From the NCBI GenBank assembly GCA_041742255.1, contig JBGSIZ010000120.1, positions 1 through 13,936 of the forward strand: DNA of 13,936 nucleotides. The letters run 5' to 3'. The stretch is from JBGSIZ01 sp041742255. Lineage in GTDB: Bacteria > Pseudomonadota > Alphaproteobacteria > Rhodobacterales > Rhodobacteraceae. Shown in pieces: positions 6,725 through 13,090 of the stretch (its first letter is position 1; each line of letters begins with the position of its first letter). The notes under the pieces are model-generated. The model did not search any database and had not been told where the DNA came from. It worked only from the letters and a program-made list of their open reading frames with translations. The translations under genes were made by a program, and so were the position numbers.

Positions 6725-8077
6725 TCAGGCCCCGTCGTTGCAAGCGCCAAGGGTGGCCTCGGCTCCGCCGAACATCGGGTGGTCAGGCGCATAGGTGACC
6801 TGAGCGACCGGCGTCGTTTCGACGATTTCCAGCGTGTCGAATTCGTTCGACGGCGCATCCTTGCCCTTCATGACGAGCACGTCCTTGAAGCACTGGTGGT
6901 CTTCGGCGCGGTAGAGTGTCGGCCCGTTGCCCATTCCGTCGAATTCGAAACCTTCGAGGGCTTCGGCGACGGCGCAAGGTGCGAACGACCCGGCCCGTGT
7001 GACCGCATCCGCATAGAGCAGCGTCTGCACATAGCAGGTGTGGGCCGCGTTCGACGGCGGACGCCCGAATTTTTCGCCAAAGGATTTGACGAACGCCTGG
7101 GTTCCCGCATCCTGCAGCTGCCAGTTCCAGTTCATCGAGCCATAGACGCCCTGAATGTTGGAGCCGGCACCCGATGCCATCAGTTCCGAGTAGAGCGGCA
7201 CGACGATTTCGAAGGTCTTGCCGTTGACCTGCTTGTCGCGCAGGCCGAACTGCACCGCTTGGGTCAGCGAGTTGACCATGTCCGCGCCGTAGTGGTTGAG
7301 CACCAGAACGTCCGCGCCGGAGTTCAGCACGGGCGCGATGTAGGACGAGAAGTCCCCGGCGCCCACAGGTGTCAGCACGTTGTTTGCCGTCTGCCAGCCG
7401 ATTGCTTCGGTCGAGGCCTGGATCGATTCCTGCTGGGTCCAGCCCCAGGTGTAGTCGGCGGTCAGGTGGTAGGCCCGACGATCCGCACCATAGGCGGCCT
7501 GAAGCACCGGAGCGAGCGCCGCACCGGACATGTAGGCGTTGAAGAAGTGGCGGAAGCCATTCGCCTTGCGGTCTTTGCCCGTGGTGTCGTTGGAGTGGGT
7601 CAGACCCGCCATGAAGATGATCCCGGCCTCTTGGCACAGACCCTGCACGGCCACGGCCACGCCCGACGACGAGCCGCCGTTGATCATGATGACGCCGTCT
7701 TTTTGGATCATCGACTGGGCCGAGGCGCGCGCCACGTCCGATTTCGTCTGGGTGTCGCCGGTCACGAATTCGACCCGCTTGCCCATGATACCCGTGCCGT
7801 CCAGAACCTTGGACGAGAAGGTGCTCAGCATGCCGCCGTCGCCGATCCCGTTCAGGTGTTCGACTGCCAGTTCCTGTGCCCGCAGTTCGTCGAGCCCTTC
7901 TTCGGAATAGGCCCCCGTTTGCGGCACGTTAAAGCCGAATTTGACCACATCGCCTGTGGGTTCGTTGGTGAAAGCGTAAGCGGACGATGCGGTAAAGATC
8001 GTCGGCATAGCGAGGCCGGCGCCAACAACGGCACCCGACTTCAGGACGCCCCGACGCGAGAAGTTCGATTTGGACAT
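6725..8077 (-). CDS. Periplasmic substrate-binding protein, LivK/AmiC-like (Peripla_BP_6 type), Tat-exported
   Basis: Receptor of the ABC importer, 450 residues. The N-terminus has a twin-arginine signal (SRRGVLK at 7-13, a hydrophobic stretch, then AYA with likely cleavage after residue 35), so it is probably exported folded. The mature protein begins with the fold's typical VKFGFNVPQTGAYSEEG and continues with GGSSSGVAVAVQGLCQEAG and VLVLNHYGADMVN, consistent with the type I periplasmic-binding fold. It has five cysteines (in GLCQEAG, HTCYVQ, FAPCAV, HQCFK and GACNDGA), unusual enough to suggest disulfides. The ATG is preceded by a strong GGGAGGGA. It is the first gene of the liv-acs operon. 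The ligand is not identifiable: family members bind amino acids, amides, urea or carboxylates. The acs linkage points to a short-chain acid or a precursor. Confidence 0.9.
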   Translation of the reverse strand: MSKSNFSRRGVLKSGAVVGAGLAMPTIFTASSAYAFTNEPTGDVVKFGFNVPQTGAYSEEGLDELRAQELAVEHLNGIGDGGMLSTFSSKVLDGTGIMGKRVEFVTGDTQTKSDVARASAQSMIQKDGVIMINGGSSSGVAVAVQGLCQEAGIIFMAGLTHSNDTTGKDRKANGFRHFFNAYMSGAALAPVLQAAYGADRRAYHLTADYTWGWTQQESIQASTEAIGWQTANNVLTPVGAGDFSSYIAPVLNSGADVLVLNHYGADMVNSLTQAVQFGLRDKQVNGKTFEIVVPLYSELMASGAGSNIQGVYGSMNWNWQLQDAGTQAFVKSFGEKFGRPPSNAAHTCYVQTLLYADAVTRAGSFAPCAVAEALEGFEFDGMGNGPTLYRAEDHQCFKDVLVMKGKDAPSNEFDTLEIVETTPVAQVTYAPDHPMFGGAEATLGACNDGA

Positions 8078-8132
8078 TTGTCCCTCCCTGTGCGTGAAAT
8101 GCTACCCGGGGCCTCCTACCCGCGAGCGGCGT

Positions 8133-8146
8133 GCATTTTACAATGC
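8133..8146. promoter_or_regulatory. Candidate operator (palindrome) near the livK transcription start
   Basis: A perfect inverted repeat GCATT-TTAC-AATGC. It sits next to the transcription start expected from the candidate livK promoter (about 8146). Its right half, ACAATGC, recurs at 8223-8229 in the second inverted repeat. Binding by the adjacent ScfR protein is inference. Confidence 0.4.
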
Positions 8147-8152
8147 TGTGTC

Positions 8153-8182
8153 AGTATCGTGTCAGGTTAGAAAAATTCGCAA
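8153..8182 (-). promoter_or_regulatory. Candidate sigma-70 promoter for the liv-acs operon
   Basis: On the minus strand TTGCGA (8182-8177) matches the -35 consensus at 4 of 6 positions and GATACT (8158-8153) matches the -10 at 4 of 6, with an 18-bp spacer. Transcription would start near 8146, giving a leader of about 70 nt before the livK ATG. The match is moderate and could be chance, but the region is AT-rich and in the right place. Confidence 0.4.
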
Positions 8183-8204
8183 CAACCCATTCTAAAAGCA
8201 TAAT
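8176..8204 (+). promoter_or_regulatory. Candidate sigma-70 promoter for the ScfR-type regulator
   Basis: TTCGCA (8176-8181, 4 of 6 to the -35 consensus) and CATAAT (8199-8204, 5 of 6 to the -10) are 17 bp apart. The predicted start is near 8211, giving a leader of about 88 nt to ATG 8299. Its -35 overlaps that of the candidate livK promoter on the other strand almost exactly, so the two promoters would be back to back. Confidence 0.45.
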
Positions 8205-8218
8205 TATTTTGTAAAGAC

Positions 8219-8246
8219 TTACACAATGCAATCGCATACAGTGTAA
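8219..8246. promoter_or_regulatory. Candidate operator (nested inverted repeat) in the regulator leader
   Basis: A perfect 6-bp inverted repeat TTACAC (8219-8224) / GTGTAA (8241-8246) encloses a second one, ATGC (8226-8229) / GCAT (8234-8237). It lies just downstream of the predicted start of the regulator transcript, a usual place for autorepression, and shares ACAATGC with the palindrome at 8133-8146. Confidence 0.42.
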
Positions 8247-8298
8247 ATTCATTTTCTCGCATGTGCAGAAAGATCCCGGAAAACCGAATGGAATCAAG

Positions 8299-9588
8299 AT
8301 GCCTCAACGTCAACTGACCGGTGCCCGTATCCGCGCCCGGCGCATGGACAAGGCGATGCGGCAGGCCGATCTGGCCCATGCTGCCGGGATTTCTCCGTCC
8401 TATCTGAACCTGATTGAACACAACCGCCGCAGAATCGCGGGCCGGGTGTTGCAGGCCATCGCCCGCGCGCTGGACGTGGACCCCTCCGTGTTGGCCGATG
8501 GTGCCGAGGCCGGGTTGTTGCAGCAGTTGCGGCTGGCCGCGTCCGAGGCCGCCCATGCCACGGGTGATCCCGCCGCGACCATGGCCGAAGTGGACCTGAC
8601 CGAAGATTTCGCGGGCCGATTTCCGGGGTGGGCCGCCTTGGTCGCGGCCCAGGCCCAACGGTTGGCCCGGTTGCACGGCGAGGTCGCCGCGTTGACCGAC
8701 CGATTGGCCCACGATCCCCGTCTTGCCACATCGCTGCACGAGGTGCTGTCGGCCGCCACATCCATCCGGTCGACGTCGTCCATTCTGGTGGGCACCGAGG
8801 TCGTAGACCGCGATTGGCAGGCCCGGTTTCACGCCAATATTTATCAGGACAGTCAGAGGCTGGCCGAAGCGAGCCGCCTGTTGGTTGGATTTCTTGAGGC
8901 CCCCGGCGACGCCGGACAGCGCCCGTTGTCCCCCGCCGAGGAGGTGGATGCCTGGTTGGTCCGCCATGGCTGGCAAGGCGCAGCGGGTGCCGACACCGTT
9001 GCAGAGATTGCCACGTTGTCCCCGCTGGCCCGTCCGATGGCGCAAGCATGGATCGCCCGGTTTGCAGCGCTGGCCGTTGCCATGCCCGATCCCGACTTTG
9101 CCACATCGGCCCTTGCCGCTGGTCATGACCCGGCCGTTCTGGCCGCCCGGTATGGTCGCCCGATGACCGATGTGATGATCCGGTTGGCCATGGTGCCCGA
9201 GACGGATGGTCACCCCGCCACCGGGATTGCCGTCTGCGATGGCGCAGGTGTGTTGACCCTGTTCAAGCCGGTTGCCGGGTTTGCCTTGCCCCGAGTTGGT
9301 GCTGCCTGTCCCTATTGGCCGCTCTATCAGGTGCTGTCGATGCCCGGTCAGCCTTTGCGCCGCGCTGTTGCCTTGCCGGGGTCCATGCCACAGCGGTTTG
9401 CCTGTTATGCCATGGCCGATCGTAATCCTGCCCCCCGGTTTGATCGTCCCCCGACCATTGAGGCCGTGATGTTGGTTGTGCCCCAAAGCGGTCCCATGAC
9501 CGGTGATCCCGAACCCGTTGGTCCCGGCTGCCGCGTCTGCCCCCGCGACGCTTGCGATGCCCGTCGAGAGCCATCTGTTCTGACGTGA
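8299..9588 (+). CDS. ScfR-family (short-chain fatty acyl-responsive) XRE-type transcriptional regulator
   Basis: A DNA-binding regulator related to PccR and RamB, families that respond to acyl-CoA status and control acetate or propionate genes. I use ATG 8299, giving 429 residues. An in-frame GTG at 8263 would add 12 residues before the conserved start. An XRE helix-turn-helix fills about 7-60 (MRQADLAHAAGISPSYLNLIE). The ScfR-like middle follows, including LSAATSIRSTSSIL at 150-163. The C-terminal ScfR domain ends in the characteristic Cys cluster C411-X2-C414-X4-C419 (GCRVCPRDACDARREP). RamB/PccR-type proteins usually carry an IrrE-like central segment. Here that region (about 200-300) is short and no HExxH motif is visible. 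Being divergent from livK-acs with inverted repeats between them, it most likely controls that operon and itself. Confidence 0.85.
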   Translation: MPQRQLTGARIRARRMDKAMRQADLAHAAGISPSYLNLIEHNRRRIAGRVLQAIARALDVDPSVLADGAEAGLLQQLRLAASEAAHATGDPAATMAEVDLTEDFAGRFPGWAALVAAQAQRLARLHGEVAALTDRLAHDPRLATSLHEVLSAATSIRSTSSILVGTEVVDRDWQARFHANIYQDSQRLAEASRLLVGFLEAPGDAGQRPLSPAEEVDAWLVRHGWQGAAGADTVAEIATLSPLARPMAQAWIARFAALAVAMPDPDFATSALAAGHDPAVLAARYGRPMTDVMIRLAMVPETDGHPATGIAVCDGAGVLTLFKPVAGFALPRVGAACPYWPLYQVLSMPGQPLRRAVALPGSMPQRFACYAMADRNPAPRFDRPPTIEAVMLVVPQSGPMTGDPEPVGPGCRVCPRDACDARREPSVLT

Positions 9589-9610
9589 ACCGAGCCCCCT
9601 GCACGAGGTT

Positions 9611-9639
9611 TTGACACTGCCCCCCTTTGGCGCGATAGT
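9611..9639 (+). promoter_or_regulatory. Candidate sigma-70 promoter for the receiver-kinase operon
   Basis: A perfect -35 hexamer TTGACA (9611-9616) and GATAGT (9634-9639, 4 of 6 to the -10) are separated by the optimal 17 bp. The predicted start is about 9646, some 40 nt before the receiver ATG. It lies in the 98-nt gap after the ScfR gene, where no terminator is visible. Confidence 0.6.
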
Positions 9640-9686
9640 TTGCCAACGGCGCCGGTTGCGGCGTGGCCTTGGGAGGGGTCGGGGGG

Positions 9687-10055
9687 ATGGCAAAGCGGGT
9701 GTTGCTGATCGAGGACGAGCCGAACATCATCGAGGCGATCAGTTTCATTCTGACCCGCGACGGATGGACCGTGCATACCCATTCGGACGGCGAAACCGCC
9801 AATGACCGGATCACCGCCATGCCCCCCGACATCATCATACTGGATGTCATGCTGCCCGGCAAAAGCGGGTATGACATTCTGCGCGATCTGCGCGCCGATC
9901 CCCGCACCATCCATCTGCCCGTTCTGATGTTGACCGCGCGGGGTCAGACCCGCGACCGCGAATTGGCCGAAAAGCTCGGCGTGACCCGGTTCATGACCAA
10001 GCCGTTTTCCAATGCCGAGGTGTTGGAGAACCTGCGCGACATGACCCCGCCATGA
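9687..10055 (+). CDS. Single-domain response regulator (stand-alone receiver domain)
   Basis: A 122-residue CheY-like receiver with the whole active site: acidic residues Glu9 and Asp10, phosphoacceptor Asp53 (ILDVMLPGKSG), Thr83 (MLTARG) and Lys105 (MTKPF). The protein ends right after the receiver fold, so it has no DNA-binding or enzymatic output domain and must act through a protein partner or a phosphorelay. I start it at ATG 9687, with the GGGAGGGG ribosome binding site 8 nt upstream, rather than at a GTG 8 codons earlier. The stop overlaps the next ATG (ATGA), and the histidine kinase is two genes on, so the kinase is its likely phosphodonor. CrbR and ErdR, partners of similar kinases, have LuxR-type output domains, which this one lacks. 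Confidence 0.93.
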   Translation: MAKRVLLIEDEPNIIEAISFILTRDGWTVHTHSDGETANDRITAMPPDIIILDVMLPGKSGYDILRDLRADPRTIHLPVLMLTARGQTRDRELAEKLGVTRFMTKPFSNAEVLENLRDMTPP

Positions 10056-10339
10056 TGCGCCTGCCGCCCACGCCGGTTTTTCTGGCCCGCAGCACCTATC
10101 GCCAGCGCCGGATGCGCGATGTGTTGCGCAGCCTGCCCGTGGTGGGTGCCGTTCTGATGGCGTTGCCGTTGATGTGGCCGGGGAGCGGGCCGGATGCCAT
10201 ATCGTTGTCCCATGTTCTGATTTATCTTTTTGCCCTGTGGGCGGTGATGATTTTGGCCACGTTTGTCGTGGTCCGGTGGTTGCGCCCTGATCCGTCCCCT
10301 GCCGACGATGCCCCGCCCCCTGTGGACGGAGCCGTCTGA
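10052..10339 (+). CDS. Small two-helix membrane protein between the receiver and the SLC5 kinase
   Basis: A 95-residue protein with a basic N-terminus (RSTYRQRRMRDVLR), a hydrophobic helix at about 27-43, a short polar loop, a second helix at about 53-75 (LSHVLIYLFALWAVMILATFVVVRW) and a Pro/Asp-rich tail. Two helices with a basic N-terminus suggest both ends in the cytoplasm. It overlaps the receiver by 4 nt (ATGA), and its stop overlaps the kinase start (TGATG), so all three are translationally coupled. I do not recognise the family. The size, topology and position just before an SLC5-type protein resemble the small proteins encoded with acetate and related symporters (YjcH before ActP, DUF4212 proteins). 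It may therefore be an accessory subunit of the kinase's transporter domain. That is inference. Confidence 0.8.
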   Translation: MMRLPPTPVFLARSTYRQRRMRDVLRSLPVVGAVLMALPLMWPGSGPDAISLSHVLIYLFALWAVMILATFVVVRWLRPDPSPADDAPPPVDGAV

Positions 10340-13023
10340 TGGTGTCGTTTAATGTTCTGGTTCTGGTGGCGCTGCTGTATGTTGCGTTCCTGTTTTTCGT
10401 GGCCTTTCTGGCCGAGCGCCGTGCCGAACGGGGCAAAAGCGCGTGGCTGCGCACATCCGTTGTTTATACCCTGTCCTTGTCGATCTATTGCACCGCGTGG
10501 ACGTTTTACGGCGCTGTCGGCTATGCCGCCCGGTCTGGGTTGGAATATCTGACCATTTATCTGGGCCCGACGCTGGTCATGGTCGGATGGTGGTGGGTGT
10601 TGCGCCGGTTGGTCCGCATCGGCCGCACGCAGCGGATCACGTCGCTGGCCGATCTGATATCGTCCCGCTATGGCAAATCAACCGCGCTGGGCGTTCTGGC
10701 CACCTTTATCGCTGTGGTCACAGCCACACCGTATCTGGCGTTGCAGTTGCAGTCCGTCACCCTTTCCCTTGCCGTATTTGTAGGGTCCGAGGGTCGCCAA
10801 TGGGGTGCGGATGAACTGAATTCCGCCGCCTTGTGGGTTGCGGGTGGGTTGGCGTTGTTCACTGTCGCCTTTGGAACCCGCAATCTGGACGCCAACGAAC
10901 GCCATCATGGCATTGTCATCGCCATCGCTGTGGAGGCTGTGGTCAAGTTGGCCGCGCTGCTGGCCGTTGGTATTTTTGTGGTCTGGGGCGTTGCGGGGGG
11001 TGTGGGGCCCACCCTGTCCCTGATCGACGCCAGCCCGATTTCGCAGTGGGATCAATCGGCGGGTCGCTGGGTGGGGCTGACGTTTGTGGCGGGGGCCGCG
11101 TTTTTGTGCCTGCCCCGGATGTTTCAGGTGCTGGTCGTCGAAAACTCGGATGAACGCCATCTGGCCACCGCAAGCTGGGCGTTTCCGCTGTATCTGATGT
11201 TGATGAGCCTGTTTGTGGTCCCGATTGCCGTCGTTGGCCTGAACGTGATGCCTGCCGGATCGAACCCGGACCTGTTTGTATTGACCGTCCCCTTGGCCGA
11301 GGGCCGCAACGGATTGGCGATCCTGTCGTTTCTGGGAGGGTTTTCATCGGCCACGTCGATGGTGATTGTCGCCACGATTGCGCTGGCCACGATGGTCTCA
11401 AACCACATCGTTGTGCCGATCTGGTTGCGCCAGACCCGCCGGGGCGCGGTGATGTCGGGCGATGTGCGCTATGTTGTTTTGCTGGCCCGCAGGTTGTCGA
11501 TCTTGGGCGTTCTGGGCCTTGGGTATATCTATTTCCGGTTGTCGGGTGGTGGCACGGCGCTTGCCGCTATTGGTCTGATTTCGTTCACCGGCGTCGTGCA
11601 GGTGTTGCCTGCGATGATCGGCGGTATTTTCTGGCGCGGGTCCACACGGGTGGGGGCGGCCGCAGGCATGACCATTGGTTTTGTCATCTGGGCGTGGACC
11701 TTGTTCCTGCCGTCGTTCGGGGCCGATGCCGTGGTGCCGCAGGCCGTTCTGGACGCCGGCCCGTGGGGGATCGCGTGGTTGCGCCCGCAGGCGTTGTTTG
11801 GCGTGTCGGGCATGGACCCCTTGCTGCATGCGATATTCTGGTCCCTGGCCCTGAACGCGCTGGCGTTTTTCGCGGGCTCTGTTCTGTCGTTTCCGACCCC
11901 GATGGAACGGTTGCAGGGTGCCCAGTTTGTCAATGTCTTTGAACATTCCGCTGACACCCGCACCTGGACCCGCAGCACCGCCGAGGCCGAGGATTTGTTG
12001 ATCATGGCCCAACGTATTCTGGGTGCCACCGAGGCCCAGACCCTGTTTCAAAGCGAAGCCGCCCGGCAAGGCAAGACCGGGTATCTGCCCGATGTCACCC
12101 CCGGCTTCGTGGACCGATTGGAGCGTGAAATGGCCGGGTCCGTGGGCGCCGCCACCGCCCATGCGATGATGGGCCAGTTGGTGCAGGGCGCCAATGTGTC
12201 CGTCGAGGATTTGATTGCCGTGGCTGATGAGGCCGCCCAGATCCTTGAGTATTCCAACCGGTTGGAGGCAAAATCCGCCGAACAGGACCGCACCGCCCGC
12301 GCCCTGCGCGAAGCCAATGAGAAACTGACCGCCTTGTCCATCCAGAAGGATGCATTCTTGAGCCAGATCAGCCATGAGTTGCGCACGCCCATGACGTCCA
12401 TCCGGGCCTTTTCCGAGATTTTGCGCGATGGTGGTCCCAGCCGCAATGAGGCCGCCAAATTTGCCGGGATCATCCATAACGAAGCCCAGCGGTTGACCCG
12501 GTTGCTGGATGACCTTCTGGACCTGAGCGTGCTGGAAAACGGGCAGGTGACATTGTCCCCATCACTGGGGACGTTGCGCGATTTGCTGGATCAGGCCGTG
12601 GCCGCGACGGGTGCCGAGGCGTCTGTGCTGCGGATTGTGCGCCGCCGCGCCGACGAGGCCGTGGCGTTGTCCACCGATCTGGACCGGTTGACGCAGGTCT
12701 TCATCAATCTGATTGCCAATGCCCAGAAATATTGTGACGCCCCGGCGCCCGAATTGCGCATAGATGTGCGCCGGGTGGGGGCGCAGACAGTCGTTGATTT
12801 CATTGACAACGGGCACGGGATTGAAACTGCCAGCCAGCAGGTGATTTTCGAGAAATTCTCGCGCCTTTCTGACCAGCGCAAGGCCGGTGGGGCCGGTCTG
12901 GGCCTTGCCATCAGCCGCGAGATCATGGGCCGGTTGGGCGGCGCGATTTCGTATCTGCCGGGGCAGGGCGGGGCCGCGTTTCGTGTCGTTTTGCCGGGTC
13001 CGGATGCGTTGGCTGCCGAGTAA
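10339..13023 (+). CDS. Histidine kinase with SLC5 (sodium:solute symporter) and STAC domains, CbrA/CrbS-like
   Basis: An inner-membrane sensor kinase of 894 residues. Residues 1 to about 515 form a multi-helix SLC5-like domain, with landmarks YCTAWTFYGAVGYAARSG (50-67) and FLGGFSSATSMVIV (331-344), whose serines fall where SLC5 transporters bind sodium. A STAC-like segment follows (about 526-640, opening with FVNVFEHS), then a coiled-coil linker (about 638-668). HisKA has phosphoacceptor His679 in SHELRTPMTSIR. The HATPase has Asn790 and Asn794 (N box), DNGHG at 823-827 (G1), FEKF at 837-840 (F box) and GGAGLGL at 850-856 (G2). There is no PAS or receiver domain. CbrA of Pseudomonas is reported to transport histidine, and CrbS and MxtR control acs, so an acetate-related signal is plausible here. 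Neither is shown by the sequence. It starts inside the stop of the previous gene (TGATG). Confidence 0.94.
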   Translation: MVSFNVLVLVALLYVAFLFFVAFLAERRAERGKSAWLRTSVVYTLSLSIYCTAWTFYGAVGYAARSGLEYLTIYLGPTLVMVGWWWVLRRLVRIGRTQRITSLADLISSRYGKSTALGVLATFIAVVTATPYLALQLQSVTLSLAVFVGSEGRQWGADELNSAALWVAGGLALFTVAFGTRNLDANERHHGIVIAIAVEAVVKLAALLAVGIFVVWGVAGGVGPTLSLIDASPISQWDQSAGRWVGLTFVAGAAFLCLPRMFQVLVVENSDERHLATASWAFPLYLMLMSLFVVPIAVVGLNVMPAGSNPDLFVLTVPLAEGRNGLAILSFLGGFSSATSMVIVATIALATMVSNHIVVPIWLRQTRRGAVMSGDVRYVVLLARRLSILGVLGLGYIYFRLSGGGTALAAIGLISFTGVVQVLPAMIGGIFWRGSTRVGAAAGMTIGFVIWAWTLFLPSFGADAVVPQAVLDAGPWGIAWLRPQALFGVSGMDPLLHAIFWSLALNALAFFAGSVLSFPTPMERLQGAQFVNVFEHSADTRTWTRSTAEAEDLLIMAQRILGATEAQTLFQSEAARQGKTGYLPDVTPGFVDRLEREMAGSVGAATAHAMMGQLVQGANVSVEDLIAVADEAAQILEYSNRLEAKSAEQDRTARALREANEKLTALSIQKDAFLSQISHELRTPMTSIRAFSEILRDGGPSRNEAAKFAGIIHNEAQRLTRLLDDLLDLSVLENGQVTLSPSLGTLRDLLDQAVAATGAEASVLRIVRRRADEAVALSTDLDRLTQVFINLIANAQKYCDAPAPELRIDVRRVGAQTVVDFIDNGHGIETASQQVIFEKFSRLSDQRKAGGAGLGLAISREIMGRLGGAISYLPGQGGAAFRVVLPGPDALAAE

Positions 13024-13024
13024 T

Positions 13025-13039
13025 TTAAGCGTTTCGTAA
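13025..13039 (+). promoter_or_regulatory. CtrA-like box upstream of the FliM-like gene
   Basis: TTAA-N7-GTAA matches the CtrA consensus TTAA-N7-TTAA at 7 of 8 positions. It begins directly after the kinase stop codon and 66 nt before the FliM-like ATG. CtrA controls flagellar genes in Rhodobacteraceae, which makes the site credible, but one mismatch in a short degenerate motif can arise by chance. A perfect 8-bp palindrome CGCTAGCG lies nearby at 13048-13055. Confidence 0.42.
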
Positions 13040-13090
13040 GGTTGCAGCGCTAGCGTCAAGGCAGTATCACAAACCAACCGGAGATTTGGC

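Noticed and set aside
5030..8170. A 1,046-codon open frame on the plus strand opposite livM, livH and livK
   Set aside because: It lies entirely antisense to three clear genes, its product is a His/Arg/Asp-rich sequence with no recognisable domain, and such long mirror frames are typical of GC-rich DNA with strong third-position bias.
8263..8298. GTG at 8263 as the start of the ScfR gene
   Set aside because: The extra 12 residues precede the conserved helix-turn-helix start, and ATG 8299 gives the expected N-terminus, although its ribosome binding site is also weak.
8167..9693. A 508-codon minus-strand frame opposite the ScfR gene
   Set aside because: The product is Gly/Gln/His-rich low-complexity sequence with no domain, and the opposite strand encodes a well-supported regulator.
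11398..12477. A 359-codon minus-strand frame opposite the kinase
   Set aside because: It is Gly/His/Gln-rich, without domains, and mirrors the coding bias of the STAC and HisKA region.
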